DNA of 64,000 nucleotides from Natronorubrum halalkaliphilum (GCF_009834785.1 NZ_WUYX01000060.1:1-64000); one strand, 5' to 3'. Shown: positions 16,168 to 25,581, counted from the stretch's first letter. Translations and numbers: made by a program. The notes: generated by a model not told the origin, from the sequence alone.

Positions 16168-16776
16168 CTAAATCTTGTTCGCAGGGGGAACGGTGCGTTC
16201 GTCGGGTTGGGTCGTTCCACCGGACCGGAACAGGACGCGAACCCCAGCGCCGACGCCGAGTGCGCCGGCTACGATGGCGGCGAGGATGGTAGTCGCCACC
16301 GAGACGCCGACGAGGCCGCTGAGGACGCTTCCGACGATGACGCCGGCCCAGAGCTGGTCGCGGCCGAGTCGCGTCGCGATGGATTGGCCGATGGCAACGA
16401 AGCCGAGCACCGTCAGTATCGGCAGTACCGTCGCGCCGATGATGACGACCGGAATTCCGAAGAACGTGCCGAGACTCGTGCCGATGATCAGGTACCCCGT
16501 GGCCGTGATTCCGCTGACGATGAGGAGGCCAGGCAGGCCGATGCAGAGCGAAATGACCGGACTTCGGCGGGACGTTCCGACCGTCTTCGGCCCGTATCCT
16601 TGAGCGAGTCCGAGAAAAACCATCGCGACGACGAGCGTCGCGCCGAACTGGATTCCCGCTCGCTCGAGCGCGCCGAGCGTCTGGTACGTTTCGAAACCGA
16701 CACCGCTGAGCGCGAGCGGTACCACCCACTCAACGGCGGCTATCTCGAACCCCGTATAAAAATCTGCTGGCCACAT
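16168..16776 (-). CDS. Membrane protein with five to six helices, function unknown
   Basis: 202 residues. Hydrophobic stretches run at about 12-28, 44-60, 74-94, 100-130, 141-160 and 163-180. Gly- and Ile-rich helices alternate with short loops, such as GYGPKTVGTSRRSP. No transporter or enzyme motif was found. It is first in the minus-strand run that ends with the methyltransferase, 51 bases before the next gene, so it may be cotranscribed. The start Met is placed by the hydrophobic onset. Confidence 0.65.
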   Translation of the reverse strand: MWPADFYTGFEIAAVEWVVPLALSGVGFETYQTLGALERAGIQFGATLVVAMVFLGLAQGYGPKTVGTSRRSPVISLCIGLPGLLIVSGITATGYLIIGTSLGTFFGIPVVIIGATVLPILTVLGFVAIGQSIATRLGRDQLWAGVIVGSVLSGLVGVSVATTILAAIVAGALGVGAGVRVLFRSGGTTQPDERTVPPANKI

Positions 16777-17115
16777 ATAGCAAGTAGATACTGTCGTGGA
16801 TGATAGTATTTGCGGTTAGCATCACTGAGAGACGGCAACGCTCTCACGAAACTGTCTAGAGTAGTTATCAAAACGAACGACACAGTAATCACAGAGCCGT
16901 CGTCCGATCAGGTGTACAGTGACTTTTGACAGCGAGGGACCGATCTGAAGGCGAGATCCATCCCATTTGCTAGTCAATCACGCGAAAGGCGCCGAGGCGT
17001 GCGCTCGGACCAGTTCGACGGGTTTAAGTTCGGCATGCCACTTCGTTCAAGGGAGACAGGCGTTGCCTGTTTCACTGACCCGTAGGAGCACTCCTGCGTA
17101 CTACGGAGGTGAACG
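16777..17115. other. Divergent intergenic region before the L1 operon
   Basis: No ORF is supported here. The right part is the promoter and structured leader of rpl1. The left part carries, at 16905-16921, a 17-base motif that matches 940-956 with one difference; its context is AT-richer than the genes. Confidence 0.6.
17023..17112 (+). promoter_or_regulatory. Promoter and structured leader of the L1-L10-L12 operon
   Basis: The TATA-like TTTAAG at 17023-17028 predicts a start near 17051 and a leader of about 65 bases. It contains hairpin ACAGGC-GTT-GCCTGT (17056-17070). It also contains stem CCGTAG (17080-17085) with CTACGG (17101-17106), whose right arm touches the Shine-Dalgarno-like GGAGGTGA (17105-17112). 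In archaea L1 is known to repress its own operon by binding an rRNA-like site in the mRNA leader; this leader is a candidate. Confidence 0.5.
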
Positions 17116-17748
17116 ATGGCAGATTCGGATATTGAAACCGCAGTGGCTCGCGCACTCGAGGAGTCGCCCGATCGGAACTTTACCGAGACGGTCGACCTCG
17201 CGATTAACTTGCGCGACCTTGACCTGAACGAACCGTCGAACCGTGTAGATGAGTCTATCGTCCTGCCGTCCGGAACCGGCCAGGAAACCCGTATCGTCGT
17301 TATTGCCGAGGGTGAAACCGCAGTCCGTGCCGAGGAGGCAGCGGACGAGGTCCTCTCGGAAAGCGACGTGGCCGATCTGGACGACGACGAGGCCAAAGAT
17401 ATGGCCGACGAGACGGACTTCTTCATCGCCGAAGAGGCGATGATGCAAGATATCGCCCGGCACCTGGGTACCATTCTCGGTCCCCGGGGGAAGATGCCGG
17501 ACCCGCTCGCGCCCGACGACGACGTCGTCGAGACCGTCAACAGACTCAAGAATACCGTGCAGCTTCGCTCCGGTGACCGCCGAACGTTCCACACGCTCGT
17601 CGGCGCCGAAGATATGGATGCCGAAAAGATCGCCGACAACATCGACGTCATCCTGCGACGACTGCACGCCGACCTCGAGAAGGGCCCACAGAACATCGAT
17701 GCCGTCTACGTAAAGACGACGATGGGGCCGTCTCAGGAGGTGGCCTAG
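17116..17748 (+). CDS. rpl1: 50S ribosomal protein L1
   Basis: 210 residues. It has the two-domain L1 fold with the conserved RNA-binding stretches [17 protein letters not shown] at the N-terminus and [11 protein letters not shown] (about 115-125) in the middle. It forms the L1 stalk of the large subunit and in archaea also represses its own mRNA. GGAGGTGA precedes the ATG by four bases. The stop is followed after one base by the ATG of rpl10, so the two are coupled. Confidence 0.95.
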   Translation: MADSDIETAVARALEESPDRNFTETVDLAINLRDLDLNEPSNRVDESIVLPSGTGQETRIVVIAEGETAVRAEEAADEVLSESDVADLDDDEAKDMADETDFFIAEEAMMQDIARHLGTILGPRGKMPDPLAPDDDVVETVNRLKNTVQLRSGDRRTFHTLVGAEDMDAEKIADNIDVILRRLHADLEKGPQNIDAVYVKTTMGPSQEVA

Positions 17749-17749
17749 A

Positions 17750-18811
17750 ATGAGCGCACAGGCTGAACGCAAAACCGAGAACCTTCCACAGTGGAAGAAA
17801 GAAGAAGTCGACGAACTCTCGGAGCTCATCGAGAGCTACGAGAGCGTCGGCATCGTCGGTATCACCGGCATTCCGAGCAAACAGCTGCAGGATATGCGTC
17901 GCGACCTGCACGGCACCGCCGAGTTGCGCGTCAGCCGCAACACGCTGCAGGTCCGTGCACTCGAGGACGCCGGACTCGACGACCTCGTCGAGCAGATCGA
18001 GGGCCAGGTTGGACTCGTCGGCACGAACGAAAACCCGTTCTCGCTCTACAAGGAGCTCGAGGCGTCGAAGACGCCCGCTCCGATCAACGAGGGCGAGGTC
18101 GCCCCGAACGACATCGTCATCCCCGAGGGTGACACGGGTGTCGATCCGGGGCCGTTCGTCGGCGAACTCCAGAGCATCGGTGCGAACGCGCGCATCGAAG
18201 ACGGTTCCATCCAGGTAATGGAGGATTCGACGGTCCTCGAGGCCGGCGAAGAGGTCTCTGCGGACCTGTCGAACGTCCTCAACGAGCTGGGTATCGAACC
18301 GAAGGAGGTCGGTCTCGACCTTCGCGCCGTCATCGCCGACGGCGTGCTCTTCGACCCCGAGGACCTCGACATCGACGTCGAGGCCTACGAGAGCGACGTG
18401 GCGACGGCCGCCGCTCGCGCTCGAAACCTCTCGATCAACGCGAGCTACCCGACCGAGGCCACCGCGCCGACGCTCATCGCCAAAGCGACGGGCGAGGCCA
18501 AGAGCCTCGGCCTGCACGCTGCGATCGAGGACGAAGAGCTGATGCCCGACCTCGTCTCCAAGGCCGACGCACAGCTGCGTGCGCTCGCGGCCCAGATCGA
18601 CGACGAGGAAGCCCTGCCTGAGGAACTGCAGGACGTCGACGTGGCTGCCGGCTCGGCAGCCGGCGACGAGGGCGACGGCGAGGACGAATCGGCAGACGAC
18701 CACACCGAAGACGATGCGGAGGCCGACGCTGACGCCGACACCGACGATGACGACGAAGACGACGAAGACGACGGTGACGGCGCATCCGGTCTCGGCGAGA
18801 TGTTCGGATAA
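17750..18811 (+). CDS. rpl10: 50S ribosomal protein L10 (acidic stalk protein P0 homologue)
   Basis: 353 residues, the archaeal P0-like length. The N-terminal rRNA-binding domain shows [39 protein letters not shown] and LRVSRNTL. The middle insertion has [19 protein letters not shown]. The C-terminal helices bind L12 dimers, and the final SGLGEMFG is the stalk tail shared with L12 and used to recruit translation factors. A long Asp/Glu run (about 300-345) precedes it. It is second in the operon. Confidence 0.95.
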   Translation: MSAQAERKTENLPQWKKEEVDELSELIESYESVGIVGITGIPSKQLQDMRRDLHGTAELRVSRNTLQVRALEDAGLDDLVEQIEGQVGLVGTNENPFSLYKELEASKTPAPINEGEVAPNDIVIPEGDTGVDPGPFVGELQSIGANARIEDGSIQVMEDSTVLEAGEEVSADLSNVLNELGIEPKEVGLDLRAVIADGVLFDPEDLDIDVEAYESDVATAAARARNLSINASYPTEATAPTLIAKATGEAKSLGLHAAIEDEELMPDLVSKADAQLRALAAQIDDEEALPEELQDVDVAAGSAAGDEGDGEDESADDHTEDDAEADADADTDDDDEDDEDDGDGASGLGEMFG

Positions 18812-18835
18812 CGACTCCCAACGGAGGATCTAACA

Positions 18836-19183
18836 ATGGAATACGTATACGCTGCACTCATCCTGAACGAAGCGGACGAAGAGCTCAACGAAGACAACCT
18901 GACGAACGTACTCGACGCTGCCGGCGTCGACGTCGAAGAGTCCCGAGTCAAGGCGCTTGTCGCCGCACTCGAGGACGTCGACATCGACGAGGCAGTCTCG
19001 GAAGCTGCTGCCGTCCCCGCCGGCGGTGCCGCCGCAGGCGGCGCTGCAGCCGGTGGCGCAGCCGACGAGGGTGGCGACGACGAAGAGGTCGAAGAGACCA
19101 GCGACGTCCCGGACACGACGGACGAGGACGACGACGAAGACGACGACGCCGGTGGCGAGGGCCTCGGCGAACTCTTCGGCTAA
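18836..19183 (+). CDS. rpl12: 50S ribosomal protein L12 (P1/P2 type)
   Basis: 115 residues. [26 protein letters not shown] is the dimerisation domain. An Ala/Gly-rich hinge (GGAAAGGAAAGGAA) and an acidic segment lead to the tail GEGLGELFG, nearly the same as the L10 tail. It is the flexible stalk protein that contacts elongation factors. It lies 24 bases after rpl10 and ends the operon. Confidence 0.95.
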   Translation: MEYVYAALILNEADEELNEDNLTNVLDAAGVDVEESRVKALVAALEDVDIDEAVSEAAAVPAGGAAAGGAAAGGAADEGGDDEEVEETSDVPDTTDEDDDEDDDAGGEGLGELFG

Positions 19184-19321
19184 GTCGCGACGCGACGATT
19201 TCGACCGATCCCATTTTTCTTGGCCGCTGTGTTCGAACAGCGACTGCGCTGTTCCGCTTGCTCTGGCCCCAGGGACAACGCCCTTACCAAAACCTAACAG
19301 CCGGCCGTTCGAGACTCCGGT

Positions 19322-20077
19322 ATGAGCCGATACGTGGGACTCGACTGGGCCGGTTCCGGCTGGGTCGCCGTGATCGACGACGACGACCGCGAGGGAGAGC
19401 ATCCGTACACCGCCGCGTTCTATCCCTCGATCCTGAACGCGTGGCGGGCGAACCGTCCCGCCGAGCGGATCCTCGTAGATATCCCGATCGGACTGGCCGA
19501 GGACGCTCGTCGACAGTGTGACGTCGAGGCTCGAGAAGTACTCGGCGAGAGCCGAAGCAGCGTCTTCTACGCGCCCGTTCGTGACGCGGTCTACGAAGAC
19601 GAGTACGAGACGGCGGGCGACAGGAACGAGGCGGCGACCGGGAATCGCATCTCCACGCAGGCCTACCACATCTGTCCGGCGATCCGGGAAGTCGACGGCT
19701 TGCTCCGCGAACTCGCCGAAGCGCGAGGAACCGTTCGAGAATCGCATCCCGAGGTGTGTTTCGCCGCGCTCGCCGGCGAGTCGGGACTCCCGAAAAAGTC
19801 GACCGAGGCGGGACTCAAGCGGCGACGCGAGTTGCTCGAGGCGGAAGGTGCTGACGCGCTCGACCTCGAGTCGTTCGAACGCGAGCACATCGACGACCGG
19901 CCGGTCCACGCCCGTCGGCTCCGAGCGGGGAATCGGGACGATTTGCTCGACGCGTTCGTCCTCGCCGTGACCGCGCGCGGCGAGACGGTGTCACTACCCC
20001 GGGACCCGCCAACCGATCGGTACGACCTGCGGATGGAGATCGTCGCACCGGCGGGCGTCGAAGCGCTACGGACCTGA
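19322..20077 (+). CDS. DUF429 family protein, predicted RNase H-like fold
   Basis: 251 residues. GLDWAGSGWVAV at the N-terminus and ILVDIPIGLAEDARRQCDVEAR around 50-70 hold the conserved Asp residues of the DUF429 family. Further on are RNRIST-like and AYHICPAIREVD segments and HPEVCFAAL. The family is predicted to be a nuclease of the RNase H-like superfamily, with unknown substrate. It is monocistronic and stands between rpl12 and a permease gene. Confidence 0.8.
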   Translation: MSRYVGLDWAGSGWVAVIDDDDREGEHPYTAAFYPSILNAWRANRPAERILVDIPIGLAEDARRQCDVEAREVLGESRSSVFYAPVRDAVYEDEYETAGDRNEAATGNRISTQAYHICPAIREVDGLLRELAEARGTVRESHPEVCFAALAGESGLPKKSTEAGLKRRRELLEAEGADALDLESFEREHIDDRPVHARRLRAGNRDDLLDAFVLAVTARGETVSLPRDPPTDRYDLRMEIVAPAGVEALRT

Positions 20078-20134
20078 TCCTCGAGCGACGACGGAGCCGC
20101 GAGTTTAACACGGAGGCCGCGGCCAGACAGGCCG

Positions 20135-21376
20135 ATGGCTGTCGCCCCGATCGAGTTCGTCGCCGACCCGTCGGTCTCGCTGCAGTTGTTCGGCTGGATC
20201 CTGGCCGGCTCGCTGCTCGGCAGCGTGAGCGGGCTCGTACCGGGACTGCACGCCAACAACTTCGCCCTCCTGCTCGCCGGCTTCGCGCCGTCGATTCCCG
20301 GGCCGCCGCTGTTCGTCGGCTGCGGGATGCTCGCCGCGGGCGTCGTGCATACCTTTCTCAACGCCGTGCCCGCGATGGCGCTCGGCGTCCCCGACGCGGA
20401 GATGGCCGTGACGGCACTCCCGGCCCACCGGATGGTTCTCGAGGGCCGGGGCTACGAAGCGATCCGGCTCTCGGCGCTCGGGAGCATCCTCGCGGTTCTC
20501 GTCGCGATCCCGCTGGCGCTGCCGATCACGTGGGGTGTGACAGCCGCGTATCCGACGATTCGTTCGAATCTTGCGCTCTTGCTTTCGATGGTCGTCATCG
20601 CACTGGTCGCCTCGGAGCCGACCTGGCGGGCCCGCCTCGGCGGCTGTTGCTCGTTCGCCCTCGCAGCCGGGCTTGGAGTGCTTACGCTCGATCTCGCGAC
20701 CGACGCGCCCCTCGAAGCCGGTGGCATGCTCGCACCGCTTTTCGCCGGACTGTTCGGCGCGCCGGTGTTACTCGACGCGATCGTCGGGAGCGGGATTCCG
20801 CCACAGCGCGATGATGCGATCGAAATGTCCGGACCGCTCGTCGGGGTGACGGCAATCGCCGGTGCGCTCGCGGGTGCGGTCGTCGGCTACATCCCGGGAA
20901 TTTCGGCGGCGATCGCCGCCGTCGCGGTTCTCGTCTTCGTTCCTGGTCGCTCCGGTGATCGTGGCTACATCGTCGCGACCAGCGGCGTCGACACGGCGAA
21001 CACCATCTTTGCGCTCTTCGCGCTGGTTGCTATCGGCCAGCCACGAACCGGCGTGATGGTCGCCTTCGACAGCGTAAACGCACCGCTTGAGCTCCCGATA
21101 TTGCTCGCCGGAATCGTTTTCGCGGGCCTGTTCGGGTTCGTGCTCGTGATCGTCGTCGGCGACGCGTATCTCGAAATTGTCGGTCGAATGCCGTACTGGA
21201 AGATATCGGTCGCCGTGCTCTCACTCCTGCTCGTCCTCTCGTATCTCTTCACGGGTGCCCTCGGTATCGTCGTCTTCGTCGTCGCCGCTGCGATCGGAAT
21301 GGTTCCGGTGCGGTTTCGAGCCCGACGCGTCCATCTGATGGGGGTGCTGATCGGGCCACTGCTGTTCGCTCTCTAA
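20135..21376 (+). CDS. TctA-like multi-pass permease
   Basis: 413 residues with about ten to twelve membrane helices. The start WILAGSLLGSVSGLVPGLHANNFALLLAG matches the tripartite tricarboxylate transporter large subunit (TctA) repeat, where G(x)3GxxPG(x)2 is conserved. A second, inverted-like copy is AGAVVGYIPGISAAIAAVAVLVF near 250-275. No TctB or TctC partner is encoded nearby, as is usual for the archaeal stand-alone form. The substrate is unknown. Confidence 0.8.
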   Translation: MAVAPIEFVADPSVSLQLFGWILAGSLLGSVSGLVPGLHANNFALLLAGFAPSIPGPPLFVGCGMLAAGVVHTFLNAVPAMALGVPDAEMAVTALPAHRMVLEGRGYEAIRLSALGSILAVLVAIPLALPITWGVTAAYPTIRSNLALLLSMVVIALVASEPTWRARLGGCCSFALAAGLGVLTLDLATDAPLEAGGMLAPLFAGLFGAPVLLDAIVGSGIPPQRDDAIEMSGPLVGVTAIAGALAGAVVGYIPGISAAIAAVAVLVFVPGRSGDRGYIVATSGVDTANTIFALFALVAIGQPRTGVMVAFDSVNAPLELPILLAGIVFAGLFGFVLVIVVGDAYLEIVGRMPYWKISVAVLSLLLVLSYLFTGALGIVVFVVAAAIGMVPVRFRARRVHLMGVLIGPLLFAL

Positions 21377-21438
21377 CCGAAGCGCAACGTGAGTTCACTG
21401 CCCCACGGCCAACGAGTGGAACCGGGAACGGATAGCCG

Positions 21439-22278
21439 TCACTCGAGGCTCGAGTCCCGAGCCGCCACCAGTTCCGCGACGCGGTCGCTCGAGACAGGGT
21501 TCGTCGTCTCACCGCCCTCCTTGAGCGCCGTTCCGACGATGACGCCGTCTGCGCCCGACTCGAGGCAGTTGCCGACCGTCTCAGTCGTGACGCCGCTACC
21601 GACGAAGACGGCGGCGCGGTCGTCTACAGCTCGTTCAGTTTCCACCACCGACGAGACCCGTTCGACGTCCTCGAGCGCAGCCTCCGCTCCGGTTCCCCGC
21701 CCCGAGACGATCACGCCGTCGGCTCGGCCGCGCTCGACCGTCTCGAGTGCGGCTTGCTGGATATTGCCTTCGCCGACCGGCGTCGCGTGCTTGACGTGGA
21801 CGTCCGCCAGGATGGACACGTCGGCTTCGAGTCGGTCCCGAAGCCGCAGCGTCTCGTGGGCGCGGCCCTCGAGTACGCCCTGATCGGTCGCCGCGGCGCC
21901 GACGTGGACGTTCACTCGAACGAACGCGGCGTCCGCCGCGGCGGCGATCGAAAGCGCCGCTTCGGCGTCGTTTCTGAGCACGTTGATCCCGACGGGCACG
22001 TCGACGGCGCTCGTCAGGCTCGTCGCGAGCGCGGTCATTTCCGCGACGACGTGGGGCGGGACGTCCTCGGGATAGAACGGCGCGTCACCGAAGTTCTCGA
22101 GGACGATGCCGTCGATACCGTTCGTCTCGAGGCGGCGCGCGTCCTCGAGCAGTCGAGTGTGGAGGGCGTCTCGATCGCCGTCGAAGGCTGGCGCGCCGGG
22201 AAGCGGTGGCAGGTGGATCATCCCGACGACGGGATGGCGCGCGTCGAATCGGTCGAGCAGCGGCGGCGGCGTGGACAT
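21439..22278 (-). CDS. BtpA/SgcQ family TIM-barrel protein
   Basis: 279 residues. HPVVGMIHLPPLPGAPAF near residue 16 is the BtpA family signature. GIDGIVLENFGDAPFYPEDVPPHVVA, VPVGINVLRNDA and DVHVKHATPVG follow along a (beta-alpha)8 barrel, ending with FVGSGVTTETVGNCLESGADGVIVGTALK, a phosphate-binding-like loop. The biochemical role is uncertain; BtpA was linked to photosystem I stability in cyanobacteria, which cannot apply here. It is divergent from the flavin oxidoreductase gene. The Met at 22278 is chosen over 22305 since the family begins there. Confidence 0.85.
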   Translation of the reverse strand: MSTPPPLLDRFDARHPVVGMIHLPPLPGAPAFDGDRDALHTRLLEDARRLETNGIDGIVLENFGDAPFYPEDVPPHVVAEMTALATSLTSAVDVPVGINVLRNDAEAALSIAAAADAAFVRVNVHVGAAATDQGVLEGRAHETLRLRDRLEADVSILADVHVKHATPVGEGNIQQAALETVERGRADGVIVSGRGTGAEAALEDVERVSSVVETERAVDDRAAVFVGSGVTTETVGNCLESGADGVIVGTALKEGGETTNPVSSDRVAELVAARDSSLE

Positions 22279-22406
22279 ACCGACGGTGTCGTCTCGAACG
22301 GACAAAGTCGATGCGACTCGACCTGGCTGAAGCTTGGACTCGAGTCCGAGCCGGCAAAGCCGCCCCGTTCACTGGCCTTTTCTCCCGACCGTCGCAAGTG
22401 ACGTCG

Positions 22407-23495
22407 ATGACCGAACTGTTCTCGCCGCTATCGATGCGCGGCCTCGAGATACCGAATCGGATCGCGGTCTCGCCGATGTGTCAGTACTCCTGCGAGACCG
22501 ACGGGCTCCCGACCGAGTGGCATCGGGTCCACCTCGGCAGTCGCGCCGTCGGCGGCGCGGGCATCGTGATGACCGAGGCGACCGCCGTCGAGCCGCGCGG
22601 TCGGATCACGCCCCACGATCTCGGGATCTGGAGCGACGACCACGCCGAGGCCCTCGAGCCGACGACCGACTTCATTCGCGAGCAGGGTGGAGTGCCGGCG
22701 ATCCAGCTCGCCCACGCGGGTCACAAGGCCAGCAAGACGCGGCCGTGGGACGGTAACGTGCCGATCGCCCCCGATGACGGGGGGTGGGAAGTGCTCTCGC
22801 CGTCGCCCGAGGCCTATCCGCCGTTCGACGGTGAGCGGCCGGCGATGACGAAGGCCGATACGGACGACATAGTGGGTGTGATCGACGCTTATCGGGCCGC
22901 GGCCGAACGCTCGCTCGCGGCGGGATTCGAAATCGCCGAAGTGCACGCGGCTCACGGCTACCTGCTTCACGAATTCCTCTCACCGGCGACGAACCGTCGC
23001 GACGACGAGTACGGCGGCAGCTTCGAGAACCGGACGCGGATCGTCCGCGAGGTCGTCGACGCCGTCCGGGACGTCTGGCCCGACGATAAGCCCGTCTTCG
23101 TCAGAATTTCCGGAACCGACTGGCTCGAGGGGCAAGCGGCGTGGGACATCGATCAGTCCGTTCGGCTGGCGAGCGACCTCGCCGATCTCGGTGTCGATCT
23201 GATCGACGTCAGTTCGGGCGGACTCCACCCGGACCAGCAGGTCGCTGCCGGTCCGAACTTCCAGGTGCCGCTGGCGGAGGCTGTCCGCGAGGGGACGAAC
23301 GTCGCCGTCGGTGCCGTCGGCGGTATTACCGAGCCCGAACAGGCCGATGCGCTGGTTCGAAACGGGCGAGCCGACCTCGTCCTCGTCGGTCGCGAGTTCC
23401 TCCGGGACCCGTACTTCGGCGTCCGGGCTGCGGAGGAACTCGAGTCCGAGTCGGCCGATGCATGGCCGATCCAGTATCGGCGGGCCGTCCGGTAA
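22407..23495 (+). CDS. NADH:flavin oxidoreductase, Old Yellow Enzyme family
   Basis: 362 residues. LFSPLSMRGLEIPNRIAVSPMCQY at the start, HLGSRAVGGAGIVMTEATAVEPRGRI, QLAHAGHKAS, and HAAHGYLLHEFLSPATNRRDDEYGG are all family landmarks of the YqjM-like (class II) enzymes. These bind FMN and reduce activated C=C bonds with NAD(P)H. The C-terminal AVGGITEPEQADALV and GREFLRDPY complete the barrel. The true start is the ATG at 22407; the longer frame upstream lies in the divergent promoter. Confidence 0.9.
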   Translation: MTELFSPLSMRGLEIPNRIAVSPMCQYSCETDGLPTEWHRVHLGSRAVGGAGIVMTEATAVEPRGRITPHDLGIWSDDHAEALEPTTDFIREQGGVPAIQLAHAGHKASKTRPWDGNVPIAPDDGGWEVLSPSPEAYPPFDGERPAMTKADTDDIVGVIDAYRAAAERSLAAGFEIAEVHAAHGYLLHEFLSPATNRRDDEYGGSFENRTRIVREVVDAVRDVWPDDKPVFVRISGTDWLEGQAAWDIDQSVRLASDLADLGVDLIDVSSGGLHPDQQVAAGPNFQVPLAEAVREGTNVAVGAVGGITEPEQADALVRNGRADLVLVGREFLRDPYFGVRAAEELESESADAWPIQYRRAVR

Positions 23496-23616
23496 CGGCC
23501 CGAACTGACCAGGACTCTGAATTTAAACTACCGAACATGGTCGCCTCATCTCCCAGTCGGTGGGAACGGGCTACACCCTTCAATTGTCGTCGTTTATTAC
23601 TATTCTACGAGAACAG

Positions 23617-24084
23617 ATGACTGATTCCACTCACAGTCGACGCACTATGCTGAAGCTCACGGGCGCCGCAGCGGCAACCGCACTCGTCGCCGGATGTTCC
23701 GACGACGACGATAATGGCAACGGAAACGGGAACGGCAACGGCGGCTTCAACATGGAAGCCGGCGAAACGATCGAACTCAACGGCCTGATCGGCGGCTGGG
23801 AAGGGATTTCGCCGGACGAAATCGCAGGCGAAGAGAATCCAACGCTCATCCTCGAGGACGGCGAGGACTACGAGATTGGCTGGCCAGAGGGCGACGGCAA
23901 CGATCACAACATCGAGATCTGGGACGAAAACGACGAACTCGTCGAGGACTACCAGACCGATACGACCACCGATACGGAACCCGGTGACGACCAGATGATC
24001 GACATCACGGCCACCGAAGAGATGGCCTACTACGTCTGCGAACCCCACGACAACGCGATGCGCGGCGAAATCCAGGTCGAGTAA
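23617..24084 (+). CDS. Cupredoxin-like lipoprotein with Tat signal
   Basis: 155 residues. SRRTMLKLTGAAAATALVAGC gives a twin-arginine signal with lipobox Cys, then a Gly/Asn linker. The cupredoxin domain has His in DHNIEIWD and Cys-His-Met in YVCEPHDNAM, candidate copper ligands. It would be anchored on the outer face of the membrane in electron transfer. The same domain, with matching ENPTL, HN and CEPH positions, ends the protein at 37956-38957. TTTATTA at 23589-23595 lies about 25 bases before this ATG, which fixes the start. Confidence 0.8.
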   Translation: MTDSTHSRRTMLKLTGAAAATALVAGCSDDDDNGNGNGNGNGGFNMEAGETIELNGLIGGWEGISPDEIAGEENPTLILEDGEDYEIGWPEGDGNDHNIEIWDENDELVEDYQTDTTTDTEPGDDQMIDITATEEMAYYVCEPHDNAMRGEIQVE

Positions 24085-24217
24085 TCCCGACGCGCTACGT
24101 CTACGCACCCACCCCACCGAAGACGCCCCACCGCTCCCATAGCATCGTTTCACGCACCCATCGCATCCGACGAGCGGCTTCGGGTGGCTACGGTCTCAGC
24201 CACTCGGCATCGTTCGG

Positions 24218-25375
24218 TCAGTCGTCCACCGCTGGCATATTCTCCCCCTCCTGCATTCGTCCGTCGATCTGGAACGCGTCGTTACGAGACGTATGTACAC
24301 GCTGTGGGTAGGGGATCGTAATTCCTTCCCGATCGAACGCGCTCGTAATCGCTTCAACCACGTCCGTTCGTGCGGTGAGTTGGCGGCGCATCGTCGGATC
24401 GGCGATCCAGACCCGACACTCGAGCAAGATCGCCGATTCGCCGAATCCCTTCGTGACCACCTGTGGAGCCGGCGCGGTTTTAATAGACTCGAGGTCGCTG
24501 ACGGCGTCGACGATGACCGACCGAGCGTGCGCCGGATCGTCCTCGTAATCGATACCGACGTCGATTTCGACACGGAGCTGGTCGTTCTGCGAGTAGTTGG
24601 TCAGCGGACTGTTTGTCACCTCGTCGTTGGGGATCAGCACGTGTCTGTCGTCGAAGGTCTGTATCTTGGTGGTGAAGATCGTCACGTCGGTGACGATGCC
24701 GGAGGTGTCTTCGACCGCGATCCAGTCGCCGACGTAGAACGGGCGCGAGAACAGCAGGATGAAGCCGGCGAGCATCGCCGTCAGCGTCTCGCGGGCCGTC
24801 AGCGCCACGATCGCGGTAATCGCGCCCGCACCGATGAAGATGTTCGTGAGATCGATTCCCCAGAGGGTCAGAATGACCGTCGCTGCAAAGGCGACGATGG
24901 CGACGTCTGCGACGTGGTAGGCAACTTCACTCTGGTGTTTCGTGACCGCTCGGGTCTGGGCGAGCTTGTCGATCGACCGGTTGATGAATCTGATCGCGAG
25001 GTAGGCGGTCAGGACGATCGCTCCCGTAACGAGTTGTTGGGCGGCGAGCCACCGATCGATCGCCATCGTCGAGAGGGTGTACTCGAGGACGTACGTGACG
25101 TGCCAGATCACGCTGAAGGCGTAGACGCCGGCGATGACGACGGCCCCGAGAAGGACGACGGAGCTAGCTTCGGCGAGTTGCGTTCCGTACCGTCGACGGA
25201 GGAGTTCCTGGAACCGGGAGGTCCAGCTGAGAGTCGCGACGACGAAGACGGCCAGCAGCAGAGTTGCAAGCAGTTGCAGTTCGGTCGTCGCGAGATACGT
25301 CTCCTGGATCCAGGGAACCGGATCCGGTCGAAGCGGCGATTCCTGCGAGAGCGACGTGACGACGGGCCAGAGCAT
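24218..25375 (-). CDS. Mechanosensitive ion channel, MscS family
   Basis: About 385 residues. Membrane helices lie at roughly 25-50, 70-100 and 110-140, with a further pore-lining helix near 165-200. The MscS domain follows: GAGAITAIVALTARETLTAMLAGFILLFSRPFYVGDWIAVEDTSGIVTDVTIFTTKIQTFD, where the beta-barrel begins, then VLIPNDEVTNSPLTNYS. The cytoplasmic C-terminal part ends with EGITIPYPQRVH. It would open on hypo-osmotic shock. The start at 25375 drops an 18-residue basic extension of the frame. Confidence 0.88.
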   Translation of the reverse strand: MLWPVVTSLSQESPLRPDPVPWIQETYLATTELQLLATLLLAVFVVATLSWTSRFQELLRRRYGTQLAEASSVVLLGAVVIAGVYAFSVIWHVTYVLEYTLSTMAIDRWLAAQQLVTGAIVLTAYLAIRFINRSIDKLAQTRAVTKHQSEVAYHVADVAIVAFAATVILTLWGIDLTNIFIGAGAITAIVALTARETLTAMLAGFILLFSRPFYVGDWIAVEDTSGIVTDVTIFTTKIQTFDDRHVLIPNDEVTNSPLTNYSQNDQLRVEIDVGIDYEDDPAHARSVIVDAVSDLESIKTAPAPQVVTKGFGESAILLECRVWIADPTMRRQLTARTDVVEAITSAFDREGITIPYPQRVHTSRNDAFQIDGRMQEGENMPAVDD

Positions 25376-25581
25376 TCGGCGTCGGTGATACCAACGCAGT
25401 CTATTTGAGCCAAAGCCCGGCAGACGCAACCCGGTCGGTTGGTTTCATGCGGGTTGCTGCAACGATTTACCGTCGTCGCCAGTACCGGGGTCGACGATCG
25501 GTAGGAATCGACTATAGCGGTTCGTCTCAGTTCGCTCCCGTTACTCGGTGTTCCGTACCCGTTCTCTTTGCTCGTCGCTCA

